Positions 30,443-40,056 of a stretch of 64,000 nt of DNA are shown piece by piece (within the stretch, counting starts at the first letter, position 1; every line of letters begins with the position of its first letter). The translations under genes were made by a program, and so were the position numbers. The stretch comes from Thermoguttaceae bacterium (GTDB lineage Bacteria; Planctomycetota; Planctomycetia; Pirellulales; Thermoguttaceae). The notes beneath the pieces are model-generated. The model had not been told where the DNA came from. It worked only from the letters and a program-made list of their open reading frames with translations, and did no database searches. The stretch is from NCBI GenBank assembly GCA_017407125.1, contig JAFQXE010000023.1, positions 62,001 to 126,000 of the forward strand, written 5' to 3'.

Positions 30443-32008
30443 ATGAAAAAACTGTCCCGCCGAGCCGTGTTAAAGACAGGCGCCGCCGCGTTAGCCGCGG
30501 GGTTGTCGTTCCCTCTGAATCTGTTGGCTGGAGGGGCGGATGCGCCTGCTCTGCCGGAGGCAAGCTGGAATAATCTGCCCGCCTGGCATGGGTTCAATCT
30601 GTTGGAAATGTTCATGAACCCGTGGCAAAACAAGGACTTTGTCGAAGACGATTTCCGCATGATTCACGACTGGGGGTTCAATTTCGTCCGGCTTCCGATG
30701 GATTACCGGAACTGGATTGTCGACAAAGACTGGCGCAAAATCGACGAGTCGGCTCTCAAGCGAATCGACAAAGCGCTGGAATACGGCCGCAAGTACGGGA
30801 TTCACGTTTTGATTAACATGCACCGGGCGCCGGGATACACAGTCGCCTCGCCGAAGGAAGAGAAATCAGTCTGGAAGGACGACGAAGCCCTTGACGTCTG
30901 CGCGCTGCACTGGTCGACGTTCGCCAAACGATACGCCGGCGTCCCGTCCAGCCAGCTCAGTTTCAACCTGTTCAACGAGCCGTCGAACATTGAGATCAAG
31001 CCGTTTATGAAAGTTCATCGGCGTCTTGTCTCCGCCATCCGGGAGATTGACCCGCAGAGGCTGATTATCTGTGACGGGATGTCCTGGGGGACGCGTCCGG
31101 TTATGGAACTGACGGAGTTAAAAGTCGCTCAGGCAACCCGAGGGTACAAGCCCATGACGGTCAGCCATTACAAAGCCAGCTGGGTCGCGAACTCCGAGAA
31201 TTGGTCAGCGCCGCGCTGGCCGGGACTCAACGCATACGGTACGCTCTATTCGCCCAATAAAAACGGGATCGACGACAAAGCGAAGCAACCGCTGACCATC
31301 GTTGGGGACTTCCCGAAACCCGCGACCCTGCGTCTGAAAGTTGGGCAGGTTTCCGCCTCCGCTAATATAGAAGTCAAAGCGGACGACAAGACGATTCTCA
31401 AGCGCTCGTTTGTTCCCGGACCGGGCGAAGGCGAATGGACGAAAGTCGTTCATCGTCCGGAATGGGGCGGCTGTTATCAAAACTACTACGACCTGGACGT
31501 CTTCGCCGACATTCCCGCGGGAACGAAAAAAGTAACAGTCAATATGACCGGCGGGGACTGGATTTTCTTCAAGGAGCTTGGTCTGAAAGTCGAGGGAGAA
31601 TCGGAACAATCGGTTCCCACGGAGATGGGCTGGAATATTCAGCCGGCGCAGCTGGCGTGGCAGCGCGGGACCGATGGACGTTACGAGTTCGGCAACGGCG
31701 GGATTTCCGGTCGGCAATGGCTTCATCAGGAAACGATTCTGCCGTGGGAAGCGCTGCGCCCGTTTGGCAAATGCGTCATGGTTGGCGAGTTCGGCGCGTA
31801 TAACAAAACACCGCACGACACCGTTCTCAACTGGCTGGACGACATGCTCGCCAACTGGAAAGCGCAGGGCTGGGGCTGGGCGATGTGGAATCTGCGGGGA
31901 ACGTTTGGCATCCTCGATTCCAATCGCGCAGACGTCCAGTACGAAACCGTCGCCGGACATCAGCTCGATAGAAAGGTGTTGAAACTGTTACAGAAATATT
32001 TGGATTAG
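30443..32008 (+). CDS. Tat-exported GH5-like glycoside hydrolase with internal insertion
   Basis: The N-terminus has a twin-arginine signal (SRRAVLKTGAAALAAG). The clan GH-A TIM barrel follows: WGFNFVRLPMDYRNW, HVLINMHRAPGY, the acid/base Glu179 in FNLFNEP and the nucleophile Glu449 in VMVGEFGAY. The two Glu are 270 residues apart, much more than the usual 100-150, because a beta-rich block near 255-395 (LRLKVGQVSASANIEVKADD, then KKVTVNMTGGDWIFFKEL) interrupts the barrel; it resembles a carbohydrate-binding module. Substrate (cellulose, mannan or other beta-glucan) is unknown. AAGGAG precedes the start. Confidence 0.9.
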   Translation: MKKLSRRAVLKTGAAALAAGLSFPLNLLAGGADAPALPEASWNNLPAWHGFNLLEMFMNPWQNKDFVEDDFRMIHDWGFNFVRLPMDYRNWIVDKDWRKIDESALKRIDKALEYGRKYGIHVLINMHRAPGYTVASPKEEKSVWKDDEALDVCALHWSTFAKRYAGVPSSQLSFNLFNEPSNIEIKPFMKVHRRLVSAIREIDPQRLIICDGMSWGTRPVMELTELKVAQATRGYKPMTVSHYKASWVANSENWSAPRWPGLNAYGTLYSPNKNGIDDKAKQPLTIVGDFPKPATLRLKVGQVSASANIEVKADDKTILKRSFVPGPGEGEWTKVVHRPEWGGCYQNYYDLDVFADIPAGTKKVTVNMTGGDWIFFKELGLKVEGESEQSVPTEMGWNIQPAQLAWQRGTDGRYEFGNGGISGRQWLHQETILPWEALRPFGKCVMVGEFGAYNKTPHDTVLNWLDDMLANWKAQGWGWAMWNLRGTFGILDSNRADVQYETVAGHQLDRKVLKLLQKYLD

Positions 32009-32055
32009 GGAAGAATTGACAATTCAATCGTCATTCGCGCATCGTTGGATTTTTT

Positions 32056-32179
32056 AACACGAAAAACACGAAATAATCGAAAATTACGAAAAATTTTTAG
32101 AATGAAAAATAATCGTAATTAAAAAAACTTTAAAATAAATTTTTTGTGTTTTTTCGTCCCTTTTCGTGTATTTCGTGTT
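32056..32179. repeat. AT-rich element with 17-base inverted ends
   Basis: AACACGAAAAACACGAA at 32056-32072 is the inverted partner of TTCGTGTATTTCGTGTT at 32163-32179 with one mismatch. The interior is A/T-rich and itself imperfectly palindromic. Nothing coding is visible in 32009-32252. Confidence 0.7.
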
Positions 32180-32252
32180 TAAAAAAACGTCGGCAGGCGA
32201 AACGTCCTCTTTTTGCCAACTTGTCGCGTGCCACTCAACAGGAGGTTAAATC

Positions 32253-34283
32253 ATGACATACCGTTCATTCATCGCAGTATTATTCGCTCTCGCGCTGGGG
32301 TGCATCGCCAACGCGGGCGACGGCGTTTATTCCATCGATAATTTCACGGCGGAGACGGTTCCGCTGTGGCGTTCACACTACAGCAAGATGACCGCCAAGC
32401 CGGAAGGGGCGGAGTTTACCGCCGATTTTCAATCCAATCTGGACGCTGACAGAACGTCTTTTGACAGAGATTTTGACACGCCAATCGACATAAGCGAATT
32501 TTCCCGATTCGAAATCGAAATTGAAGTGGAGAATCCGGAAGCGTTTTCCTATTCTTCGCTGTACTTTCGTTCCGGGGACGGCTGGTATCGCGGCACGTCT
32601 GCCATCCCGACGCGCCGGGGCGTGATGACGTATCGACGATCCGAATTGGAGACAGAAGGCTCTCCCGCCGGCTTGAACAAGATCGAAGGCGTCCGGTTGT
32701 CCCTGTGGCGAGGACAGTCCGTCAACTCGCGCGTTACATACTTCTCGTTCCGCTGTATTGAGGAGCCGGTTCTGTTTATTTCCGTTCCCAACAGCGAGGG
32801 CGTCGTCCCGTGGGTGGGAACGAACAACGGCAGGCTGATTCAACCAATGCTCAAGGAACTGGGGCTTGCCGCCGACACGATCGCCCTGCCCGTCAACGCA
32901 GACGAAAGCTGGTTCAAACGGTTCGACAACCGCGGCGCTGTCGTTCTCGTTTCTGACCGTCATTTATCCAAAGAACTGAAAACCCTTATAGAAGCGCAGG
33001 CGAAAAAGCGCGGCGTCTCGCTGATGATTCTCAGCGACGACCTGCGAGAGAAACCGCTGGGAAAACCGGATCTGCTGGCGTTTTTAATGCAAAGCGACAA
33101 ACTGAAAACGACGATTCGTCAGTACATGCTCAAACTGGCGACGTCGGTTGCAGGAAAGCCGGTTCCCAACGCGGAAAAGACTGTTGCTGAAATGTCCCGG
33201 GTGGAACGCGAACAAGGGTTCCCGGAGTTCATCGAAGCGTGTCTGGGGCGTCACGATGAAGAACTCTACAAAGCGGCGGCTCCGCTTCGGGATTCAAAAG
33301 CGCTTCCGTTCCGCGGCTGGTGGAATCACAGCGGGTTCGGCGCCTATAAAGGCGACTGGGAACGGACAGCGGCGGAGCTGGAACAAGCCGGGTTCACGGC
33401 GGTGTTCCCGAACATGGTCTGGTCGGGAGAAGCCCTTTATCCGTCTGATCTAATTCCGCCCTCCAAGGAGTTGGAAACGTACGGCGACCAGCTCGACGCG
33501 TGCGTCAAGGCGTGTCACAAGCACGGAATTCAGGTTCACGTCTGGAAAGTCAATTTCAATCTTCAGCACCGCATTTCCAAAGAGTATCGGGAAAAGCTCA
33601 GACAGGAAGGACGTCTGCAAAAGGACTCCGACGGGGAAGATTACCCTTGGCTCTGCCCGTCCAACCCGAAGAACATTGATTTGGAAGTTAACTCCATGGT
33701 CGAGATTGCGACGAAGTACCCCGTCGACGGCGTTCATTTCGATTACATTCGCTATGACGGACGGGACTTGTGTGTATGCGACGGATGCCGCGCCCGGTTT
33801 GAAGAATATATCGGCAAAAAAGTCGAGAACTGGCCGCGCGATTGCGTTAAAGGCGAACTGAAAGCGCAATGGCTTCGCTGGCGCGCCGATCTGATTACCA
33901 ACATCGTTAGAAAGACGCACGAAAAGGTCAAAGCGGTTCGACCGGACTGCAAAATCTCTGCTGCCGTGTTTATTCAGTACCCCAATACAATTGAGAACAT
34001 CGGTCAGGACTGGGGCGCCTGGGCAAATGAAGGAATTGTCGATTTCCTCTGCCCGATGAACTACACGCTTGACGCTCAATCCTACGGGCGCTTTTACGTC
34101 CGACAGAAACAGTTCGTCAAGCCGGACTTCCCGCTCTATCCCGGCATCGGAGAATGGAAGCTCTCGCCAGACGAAACTATCTCGCAAATGCTCAAGGCGA
34201 ACGAGCTGGGCTGCCCCGGACTGATGATTTTTGACCTGACAGAAGGCTCAGCGGGAAGAATACTGCCGCTGCTGAAGAAGTAG
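32253..34283 (+). CDS. Secreted GHL10-type glycosyl-hydrolase-like protein
   Basis: A 676-aa exported protein (signal peptide 1-21) with AGGAGG at 32240-32245. Residues 25-170 form a beta-sandwich-like N-terminal domain (FSRFEIEIEVENPEAF, SSLYFRSGDGWYRG). The C-terminal half is the family-10-like hydrolase barrel (PF02638): RGWWNHSGFGAY, the ELEQAGFTAVFPNMVW strand, ACHKHGIQVHVWKVNF, YPVDGVHFDYIRYDG and ISAAVF. The Asp in HFDYIRYDG and a later DFLCPMNYT align with active-site strands. The substrate is not known for most GHL10 proteins; peptidoglycan or exopolysaccharide is possible. Confidence 0.88.
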   Translation: MTYRSFIAVLFALALGCIANAGDGVYSIDNFTAETVPLWRSHYSKMTAKPEGAEFTADFQSNLDADRTSFDRDFDTPIDISEFSRFEIEIEVENPEAFSYSSLYFRSGDGWYRGTSAIPTRRGVMTYRRSELETEGSPAGLNKIEGVRLSLWRGQSVNSRVTYFSFRCIEEPVLFISVPNSEGVVPWVGTNNGRLIQPMLKELGLAADTIALPVNADESWFKRFDNRGAVVLVSDRHLSKELKTLIEAQAKKRGVSLMILSDDLREKPLGKPDLLAFLMQSDKLKTTIRQYMLKLATSVAGKPVPNAEKTVAEMSRVEREQGFPEFIEACLGRHDEELYKAAAPLRDSKALPFRGWWNHSGFGAYKGDWERTAAELEQAGFTAVFPNMVWSGEALYPSDLIPPSKELETYGDQLDACVKACHKHGIQVHVWKVNFNLQHRISKEYREKLRQEGRLQKDSDGEDYPWLCPSNPKNIDLEVNSMVEIATKYPVDGVHFDYIRYDGRDLCVCDGCRARFEEYIGKKVENWPRDCVKGELKAQWLRWRADLITNIVRKTHEKVKAVRPDCKISAAVFIQYPNTIENIGQDWGAWANEGIVDFLCPMNYTLDAQSYGRFYVRQKQFVKPDFPLYPGIGEWKLSPDETISQMLKANELGCPGLMIFDLTEGSAGRILPLLKK

Positions 34284-34411
34284 TAATCATTGATTATGTG
34301 CGGGTCAGTCCGGACACGGATTTTACGGATTAGACGGATTTTCGCTGATTAGTTTACGATGTTCTAACTTTATATTCTCCCCTTACTAAAGTTTTTTGGA
34401 AAGGGGAGTTT

Positions 34412-34517
34412 GAGGGGAAGAACCTTTTTTTCAAAAAAGGTTTTCCCCTCTTAATAAACCTTGAAAAAACTTCCCTAAAAGGGAGCCAGCTTGCTGGCGA
34501 CCGAAAGTTTTTTCAAG
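34412..34517. other. Two strong structured repeats, one cloverleaf-like
   Basis: A hairpin pairs 34412-34430 with 34433-34450 (GAGGGGAA plus a T-run against an A-run plus TTCCCCTC). Next to it, CTTGAAAAAACTT at 34460-34472 pairs with AAGTTTTTTCAAG at 34505-34517 and encloses two hairpins, TCCC-GGGA (34472-34484) and GCCAGC-GCTGGC (34485-34498), a three-way junction. It is too small to be a tRNA. It may be a repeat, a terminator for the preceding gene or a small RNA. Confidence 0.6.
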
Positions 34518-34578
34518 TTGAACGAAGGAAAATAGAAGTAACAATCCTCAAGTAATCGTTTACAATTTTGCAATCGTT

Positions 34579-35841
34579 ATGAAACGTATATTATCCCTGC
34601 TGTTCGCTGCCGCTGTTTTAACGTCTTCCCTGTATGCTCAAGACGCTGCTGCGAAAAAAACGTCGCTCTTTAGAACGCCGGTCTTTCTTCAGATCCCGTC
34701 TGAAACGTCAATTGGCGCGGTTTGGAGCGTTCACGGTCCGGCGGCAGGATTCGTCGAGTATTCCACCAAAGAAGACCTGTCGGACGCAAAAAGAGTCTAT
34801 GCGTGCGTGCCTCCGCTGCGGTCAATTCAGGACAAGATTCTGTCCGTTCGAATTCGCGGCTTGGAGCCGAATACAAAATACTACTATCGCGCGGCGACGA
34901 TGTCGGTAGATTACCCCGACGCCTACAACGTCAAAGTGGGAGCACCGGAATTCAGCGCCGTTCATTCCTTTACCACGATGGGCGAAAAAGCGCGATCGTC
35001 GTTTGCTGTGATTAACGACACCCATTCTGAAATTGACGCGCTTCAAGCTGTCGATAAAAAGCTCAAAGAACTTCAACCGGCGGTTGTCATTTGGAACGGC
35101 GATATTGTCCATCAGCTTCGGTCTGAAGACGAGGCGATTGACAATTTGCTCTATCCAGGCGGGTGTGCAATGGCGGAGGATTACGCGTTTCTGTTTGTTC
35201 CCGGCAACCACGATTTCCGCGGTTCGTGGGTCAGAAACCTCGATACGGTTCTCATCGCTCGCGACCCGGAAGAGAAGGATTCCCAATACTGGGCGTTGGG
35301 TCGAAATTTCGCCCTTCGTCAAGGCGACTTTGCTCTTATCGGCATGGACACCGGCGAAGACAAGCCGGACGCTCACCCGGCGTTTAAAGGCTTGGCGGAA
35401 TTCGAACCGTATCGAGAGCTTCAGACTCAATGGCTCAAAGAGGCGCTGGAACGTCCGGAAATCAAGACCGCGCCGTTTATCATCGTGTTCTGTCACATTC
35501 CGCTTTTTAACAAAAATCCCAATTTAAGCCGCGGGGACAGCTTGACTGGCGCAGCAGCCTGGCACAAACCGTGCGCCGACATGTGGTCGCCGCTGTTCAT
35601 ACAGTACGGCGTTCAGGCGGTTATAACCGCTCACAATCACAATTTCCGTTACGATCCCCCGACTGAAGATCGCCCATGGGCGCACTTTGTCGGCGGTGGA
35701 CGAACGCTCAATCCCAAACACGACACCGCAACCGTTATAAACGGGACTGTCGAAGACGGAAAGATGATTCTCCGCGTTTATAAAATGCACGACGGCAAAC
35801 TGTTTCAAGAGTTTAAATTCGAACCGCGGAAGAATTTTTAG
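34579..35841 (+). CDS. Secreted metallophosphoesterase with purple-acid-phosphatase-like N-domain
   Basis: Signal peptide 1-21. Residues 30-135 form an FN3-like N-terminal domain as in purple acid phosphatases (GAVWSVHGPAAGFVEYST, IRGLEPNTKYYYRA). The calcineurin-like catalytic domain shows the metal-binding series ND(T)H at NDTHSE, WNGDIVH, VPGNHDFRG, FCHIPL and TAHNHNF. The first motif is NDTH where the family usually has D-x-H. Likely acts on phosphoesters outside the cytoplasm. There is no visible ribosome binding site. It sits among exported carbohydrate proteins. Confidence 0.9.
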   Translation: MKRILSLLFAAAVLTSSLYAQDAAAKKTSLFRTPVFLQIPSETSIGAVWSVHGPAAGFVEYSTKEDLSDAKRVYACVPPLRSIQDKILSVRIRGLEPNTKYYYRAATMSVDYPDAYNVKVGAPEFSAVHSFTTMGEKARSSFAVINDTHSEIDALQAVDKKLKELQPAVVIWNGDIVHQLRSEDEAIDNLLYPGGCAMAEDYAFLFVPGNHDFRGSWVRNLDTVLIARDPEEKDSQYWALGRNFALRQGDFALIGMDTGEDKPDAHPAFKGLAEFEPYRELQTQWLKEALERPEIKTAPFIIVFCHIPLFNKNPNLSRGDSLTGAAAWHKPCADMWSPLFIQYGVQAVITAHNHNFRYDPPTEDRPWAHFVGGGRTLNPKHDTATVINGTVEDGKMILRVYKMHDGKLFQEFKFEPRKNF

Positions 35842-36020
35842 GGACGCGTCCAGTTGTCTCTTGCAGAATCCCTGCGTAACGCGTATAATGACTTTCAGTC
35901 ATGGGAGTCATTTCTCTATTGAGTTGTGTTTATAGAGAGAATCCCCTTGTTTGTTTAATTTGTTTTTTACTCTGGCGCGCCGGCGCTGGATAAACCTCGT
36001 TTATTTAGAAAGGAATGACA

Positions 36021-37352
36021 ATGTCTCAACTATCACGAAGAAATTTTCTCAAAGCCAACGCTTTTGTCGGAGCTGGTTTTGCCGCGCCCGCGCTTTGGAT
36101 TCAGCCGGAATGTTGCGCTCAGACGCCAAACGAACGCTTTACAATCGGATACATCGGCTGCGGCGGCGTAGCTCATCACGATATTCGTGAAATCGGCAAG
36201 TTCGGAGACGTCGTTGCCTTTGCCGACGTGGACGATCGCCATTCCAACGAGTTCAAAAACAATACGTATTTCTGTTCCAAGCCGGACAGCGCAATTACGA
36301 CTCGGGATTATCGAAAAATTCTGGAGCGCGACGACATCGAAGTTGTCGGGATTTCCGTTCCGGATCACTGGCATGTCAAAATCGCCATTGACGCCCTGGC
36401 TGCGGGCAAACACGTGTTCTGCCAAAAGCCGCTGACGCTTACCATTGAAGAGAGCCAGCTCATTCGCAAAGCGGTTGCCAAATACGGCAAAACGTTCCAG
36501 GTTGGAACTCAGCAGAGAGCGGACAGACCGCTGTTTTTAAGAGCGGCTGCGATGATTCGCAAGGGCTTGCTGGGCGATATTAAAAAGGTGGTTGTTGGAA
36601 TCGACGGCTCTGACAGAAGCGGCGCGTTCCAGGTTCAGCCCGTCCCGGAGTACTTCGACTGGAATCAGTGGCTCGGTCAGGCGCCGTATACCGAATACAT
36701 TCCCGAACGCACTCACGAACGGTTCCGCTGGTGGTATGAATACTCCGGCGGAAAGTTTACCGACTGGGGCGCTCATCACGTTGACATCGCGCACTGGGCG
36801 CTCAAAGAAGATCAGCTCGGCTGCGGTCCGATTTGGGTCGACGGAACGGACGCAACTCACAACTGCGAATTCGACGAAAACGGCTATCCAAAACGCTCTG
36901 ACATGTACAATACCGCCGTCGATTTCAACATAAAATTCAAGTTCGCTTCCGGCGTTGACATGGAAGTTACCAGCCGATCCGATAACGGCATTATCTTTGA
37001 AGGAACGCAAGGACGCATTTTTGTCAACCGCGGGCGTCTGGTCGGCAAACCGATTGAAGACGGGGTTCACAATCAGGTTACTCAAGAGGATTTGATTGCA
37101 ATGTACCACGGCAAACCGGTTGAAGATCGCATGACCAACTTCTTCCGCTGCATTAAAGAAGGCGGTATGACGCTTTGCGATCCGGTCAGTCACACCGTCG
37201 CGCTGACGACGTGCCATCTGTGCGGAATTGCCGCCAGACTGAAAACGTCGTTCAAATGGGATCCGAAGACGGAAACGTCGCCCGACAGCCCCAAAGCCAA
37301 CGGGTTCATCCACCGCGATCAACGCAAAGGCTTTGAACTGCCAACCGTATAG
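36021..37352 (+). CDS. Tat-exported Gfo/Idh/MocA-family oxidoreductase
   Basis: Starts at the ATG at 36021, 6 bases after AAAGGA; an ATG two codons earlier is also in frame. The Tat signal is SRRNFLKANAFVGAGFAAPA. The Rossmann domain begins with TIGYIGCGGVAHHDI and the catalytic EKP-like motif appears as HVFCQKPLTLTIEES, with Gln in place of Glu. The C-terminal domain has DWGAHHVDIAHWAL. Exported members of this family are abundant in planctomycetes and are thought to oxidise sugars or cyclitols, or to use bound NAD(P). Cofactor loading before Tat export is expected. The substrate is unknown. Confidence 0.93.
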   Translation: MSQLSRRNFLKANAFVGAGFAAPALWIQPECCAQTPNERFTIGYIGCGGVAHHDIREIGKFGDVVAFADVDDRHSNEFKNNTYFCSKPDSAITTRDYRKILERDDIEVVGISVPDHWHVKIAIDALAAGKHVFCQKPLTLTIEESQLIRKAVAKYGKTFQVGTQQRADRPLFLRAAAMIRKGLLGDIKKVVVGIDGSDRSGAFQVQPVPEYFDWNQWLGQAPYTEYIPERTHERFRWWYEYSGGKFTDWGAHHVDIAHWALKEDQLGCGPIWVDGTDATHNCEFDENGYPKRSDMYNTAVDFNIKFKFASGVDMEVTSRSDNGIIFEGTQGRIFVNRGRLVGKPIEDGVHNQVTQEDLIAMYHGKPVEDRMTNFFRCIKEGGMTLCDPVSHTVALTTCHLCGIAARLKTSFKWDPKTETSPDSPKANGFIHRDQRKGFELPTV

Positions 37353-37427
37353 AAAAAGAGTTTGCCGTTACGTTCGCTTCGCTCATGCCCACGGGTTTAC
37401 ACCCGTGGCTCGCCTAATCCACCTGCC

Positions 37428-39959
37428 ATGACACGATCAATTATCCGTCGTTGTTTCCTGCTGATTTGTTTTGTTGCCTTTGTAACAGTTTCTAAAGCTG
37501 CGTTTGCCAGTTGGCAGATAAAGCGTCCAACGGAGCTGTTTGTTCAGCCCGGGCAGAAAGCTGTCGTTGAACTGGAATATATCGACAACGGCGCGCCGGC
37601 GTCTGCTCCGGTTGCAGACTTTGAGATCGTCGATACAGACGGGAACCCGGTTTCCAGCGGGACAATTCAAAACGGACGCGCAGAGTTTACTCTGCCGCAG
37701 GGCTTTTTTGAACTCGTTGTTACAACTGGCAAGGCGGAAGACGAGCAGAAGCAAGTTGAGCGTTTTGGAATCGCGTCGCTGCCGCCGTTTTGCACCGACG
37801 ACGCCCAAACGCTGCAAAAGCGCGACCCGTTTTTCTGTATCGACGCGGCAATGTCGTGGCTGGTTAATAAAGACGGGAACCGGCGGGAAGAGTTGGTGAA
37901 AATCGCCCGGCGTTCTGGAATTGTCATGATTCGCGACCGGCTCAGCTGGACGGAAATCCAGAACGACCCTGGCGCTCCTGTCAAGCCGGACGGATACCGC
38001 GGCTACGACTCGTATCGAAAGCTCTGCAAAGCCAACGACGTCGAAGTTCTGGAAATGTTTCACGACGCCCCCGCCTGGACGGGCAAACGCGCCCGGTATC
38101 CGGAGAATTTCAACGCGATGGCAACGCTGTGGTCAGCGCTGTACTCTGAATGGTCGTCAACGTGGGGAGGCTTGGAAGTCTGGAACGAGCCGGACATCTC
38201 CTTTGGCGGCGACGTTCCCGCCGACCAGTACGCGCCGATACTCAAAACGATGTCGTGGACGCTGTCCAAGCTGGGGATGAACAAGCCGGTTTTAGGCTCC
38301 TGCGTCGCGGTTTATAATCAGGAATGGCTCGATACGGCGCAAGCCAACGACGTCCATTCCTACTGTGACGTTTTCAGCTATCACACCTACGCCCGGGCGG
38401 AAGCTATGCGATCCATTTACGCCCGATTTGCCGAGAAAATCAACGGCGACAGCCAACGTCCAGTTCCGATGTGGATTACCGAATGCGGCAGACCGTGGAA
38501 ACGGGGCAAAGACCGCGCCGACAGCCGGGAAGACAAAGTCTCCGCTGGCGATATCGTCATGAAAGCCGTCGTTGCGAAGTCCGTCGGCGTGGAACGGTAT
38601 TTCCCGTTTGTCTATCCGTATTACGACGAACGCGACTCTAATTTCGGCATGATGGACAAGTCGTGTTCGCCCATGCGCTCGTTTGTCGGATACGCTCAGA
38701 TGATTCGCGTCCTGTCCGGGTTCCGTTACATCGGCGACGTCCCCGTCGACGGGCTGAGCGAAAACAAAGCCCTCGCGTTTGTAACAGACAATTCCGACGA
38801 GGCGGTTCTGGTTCTCTATACGGGAACGGTCGATAGCGCTCAACGCGTCGCCCTGCCCTGCCCGGCGTTGCGAGCGGAACGGATTACCGGCGAACCCGTG
38901 TCTCTTTCCGCCGACAAGGCAAACACCGTTCCCGTTCACGACGGCTTGATTTACGTCTGGGCTTCTCGATCAGCGGTGGAAAAGCTCGCTGTCGTCGATC
39001 CGGCTTTGGCGCAGATTCCCAAAGCGCCCAGTGCGAAAGACGTCATGGAGAAGACGCCGCGAAAGGTCTCGCCGATTGTCGTTCGGTACGTCTACGACGA
39101 ATCGCAGGTGGAACCGTCGTCGCGCTGGTATCAGGTGAAAAGTACATTTGCTTCTCATGTAACGATCAAGTTAGCGTTAGAAAACCTCTCTGACGCGCCG
39201 ATTGAAGCAACGGTCTATCCGCCGAAAGTGGAAGATTCGAGTATAACAAATCAGACTGAACAGCAAGTCGTCTGTCCTGCTCGCGGTCGGGCAGACGTCG
39301 AATGGGACGTTGACCTGTTTGACGTCCTGTCGGAAAAGCCGCTCGCCGTTTCCTGCCGCGTGGCGTGGGAGAACCCCGAGGGGAATTCAAACTGGGAGAA
39401 AGAACAAACTGTCGTTATGCTCTTTCACGGCGAGCCGAGCTGGGCGGCGTTTTTGAAGAAGTATCCCAACCGTCAAAAGCTGGAAATCGGCTCTGCGTCC
39501 AACTGGTCGCGGTCTCAGAGCGTCAACGCTAAAACGATTCTCGTTGACAACGAAGAGTCTACCGGCGCTGTTACATGGAAACTCCGGACGGATTTCCCGG
39601 ACGGCGACCATTGGACGTATCCCAGCCGGCCGCTGCCGTCAACGCTTGACCTGACGAAGTTCCGCGGCGTACTGATTCGATACCGCTGTCAACCGGGGCA
39701 GAATACCGTCGCCCGCATGTTCCTCTACGAAAACAAGGAGGGCGGACGCGGCTCGTACATTTCAAAGTCCTTCGGCTCCGCCGACGGCCGCTGGCACAGC
39801 GTCTTTCTTCCGTTTGACGAATTCCAGCATTGCACCGCCTGCGGAACGGATGCCAACAACCAGCTCGACCTCAATTCCGTCGGCAATATCTCCTTTGGAG
39901 GAAATACGAAATCGGATTTCTTTGAACTGGAAGTCAGCGAAGCGTACTGGGTAGAGTAA
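37428..39959 (+). CDS. Exported clan GH-A glycoside hydrolase (GH39-like)
   Basis: The start is placed at the ATG at 37428 (MTRSIIRRCFLL), which opens a signal peptide ending near residue 27. The frame runs 22 codons further upstream but through a CCACGGGTTTACACCCGTGG palindrome. Residues 28-120 are beta-rich. The TIM barrel follows, with the acid/base Glu254 in LEVWNEPD and the nucleophile Glu352 in MWITECGRP. The region after about 520 is beta-sandwich-like, with a C-terminal module (GDHWTYPSRPLPSTLDLTKFRG) resembling a carbohydrate-binding domain. The family (GH39, GH5 or unclassified) cannot be fixed by eye. Confidence 0.85.
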   Translation: MTRSIIRRCFLLICFVAFVTVSKAAFASWQIKRPTELFVQPGQKAVVELEYIDNGAPASAPVADFEIVDTDGNPVSSGTIQNGRAEFTLPQGFFELVVTTGKAEDEQKQVERFGIASLPPFCTDDAQTLQKRDPFFCIDAAMSWLVNKDGNRREELVKIARRSGIVMIRDRLSWTEIQNDPGAPVKPDGYRGYDSYRKLCKANDVEVLEMFHDAPAWTGKRARYPENFNAMATLWSALYSEWSSTWGGLEVWNEPDISFGGDVPADQYAPILKTMSWTLSKLGMNKPVLGSCVAVYNQEWLDTAQANDVHSYCDVFSYHTYARAEAMRSIYARFAEKINGDSQRPVPMWITECGRPWKRGKDRADSREDKVSAGDIVMKAVVAKSVGVERYFPFVYPYYDERDSNFGMMDKSCSPMRSFVGYAQMIRVLSGFRYIGDVPVDGLSENKALAFVTDNSDEAVLVLYTGTVDSAQRVALPCPALRAERITGEPVSLSADKANTVPVHDGLIYVWASRSAVEKLAVVDPALAQIPKAPSAKDVMEKTPRKVSPIVVRYVYDESQVEPSSRWYQVKSTFASHVTIKLALENLSDAPIEATVYPPKVEDSSITNQTEQQVVCPARGRADVEWDVDLFDVLSEKPLAVSCRVAWENPEGNSNWEKEQTVVMLFHGEPSWAAFLKKYPNRQKLEIGSASNWSRSQSVNAKTILVDNEESTGAVTWKLRTDFPDGDHWTYPSRPLPSTLDLTKFRGVLIRYRCQPGQNTVARMFLYENKEGGRGSYISKSFGSADGRWHSVFLPFDEFQHCTACGTDANNQLDLNSVGNISFGGNTKSDFFELEVSEAYWVE

Positions 39960-40003
39960 CGGGTTCCCGTTCAATATAGACAACTTCATACAGAACAAAA
40001 AAT

Positions 40004-40036
40004 AACGTTCCCCCTTTTCGGAAGAGGGAACGTTTT
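40004..40036. terminator. Bidirectional terminator between convergent genes
   Basis: AACGTTCCC at 40004-40012 pairs with GGGAACGTT at 40026-40034, extended by partial pairing inside the loop. T-rich sequence follows on the right and an A-run precedes it, so it can serve the hydrolase gene and lysC. Confidence 0.8.
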
Positions 40037-40056
40037 ATATTACGTGAACCGTAGAT

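Noticed and set aside
34460..34517. tRNA-like cloverleaf
   Set aside because: 58 bases with two arms and no anticodon loop, T-arm or acceptor end; it is a three-way junction, not a tRNA.
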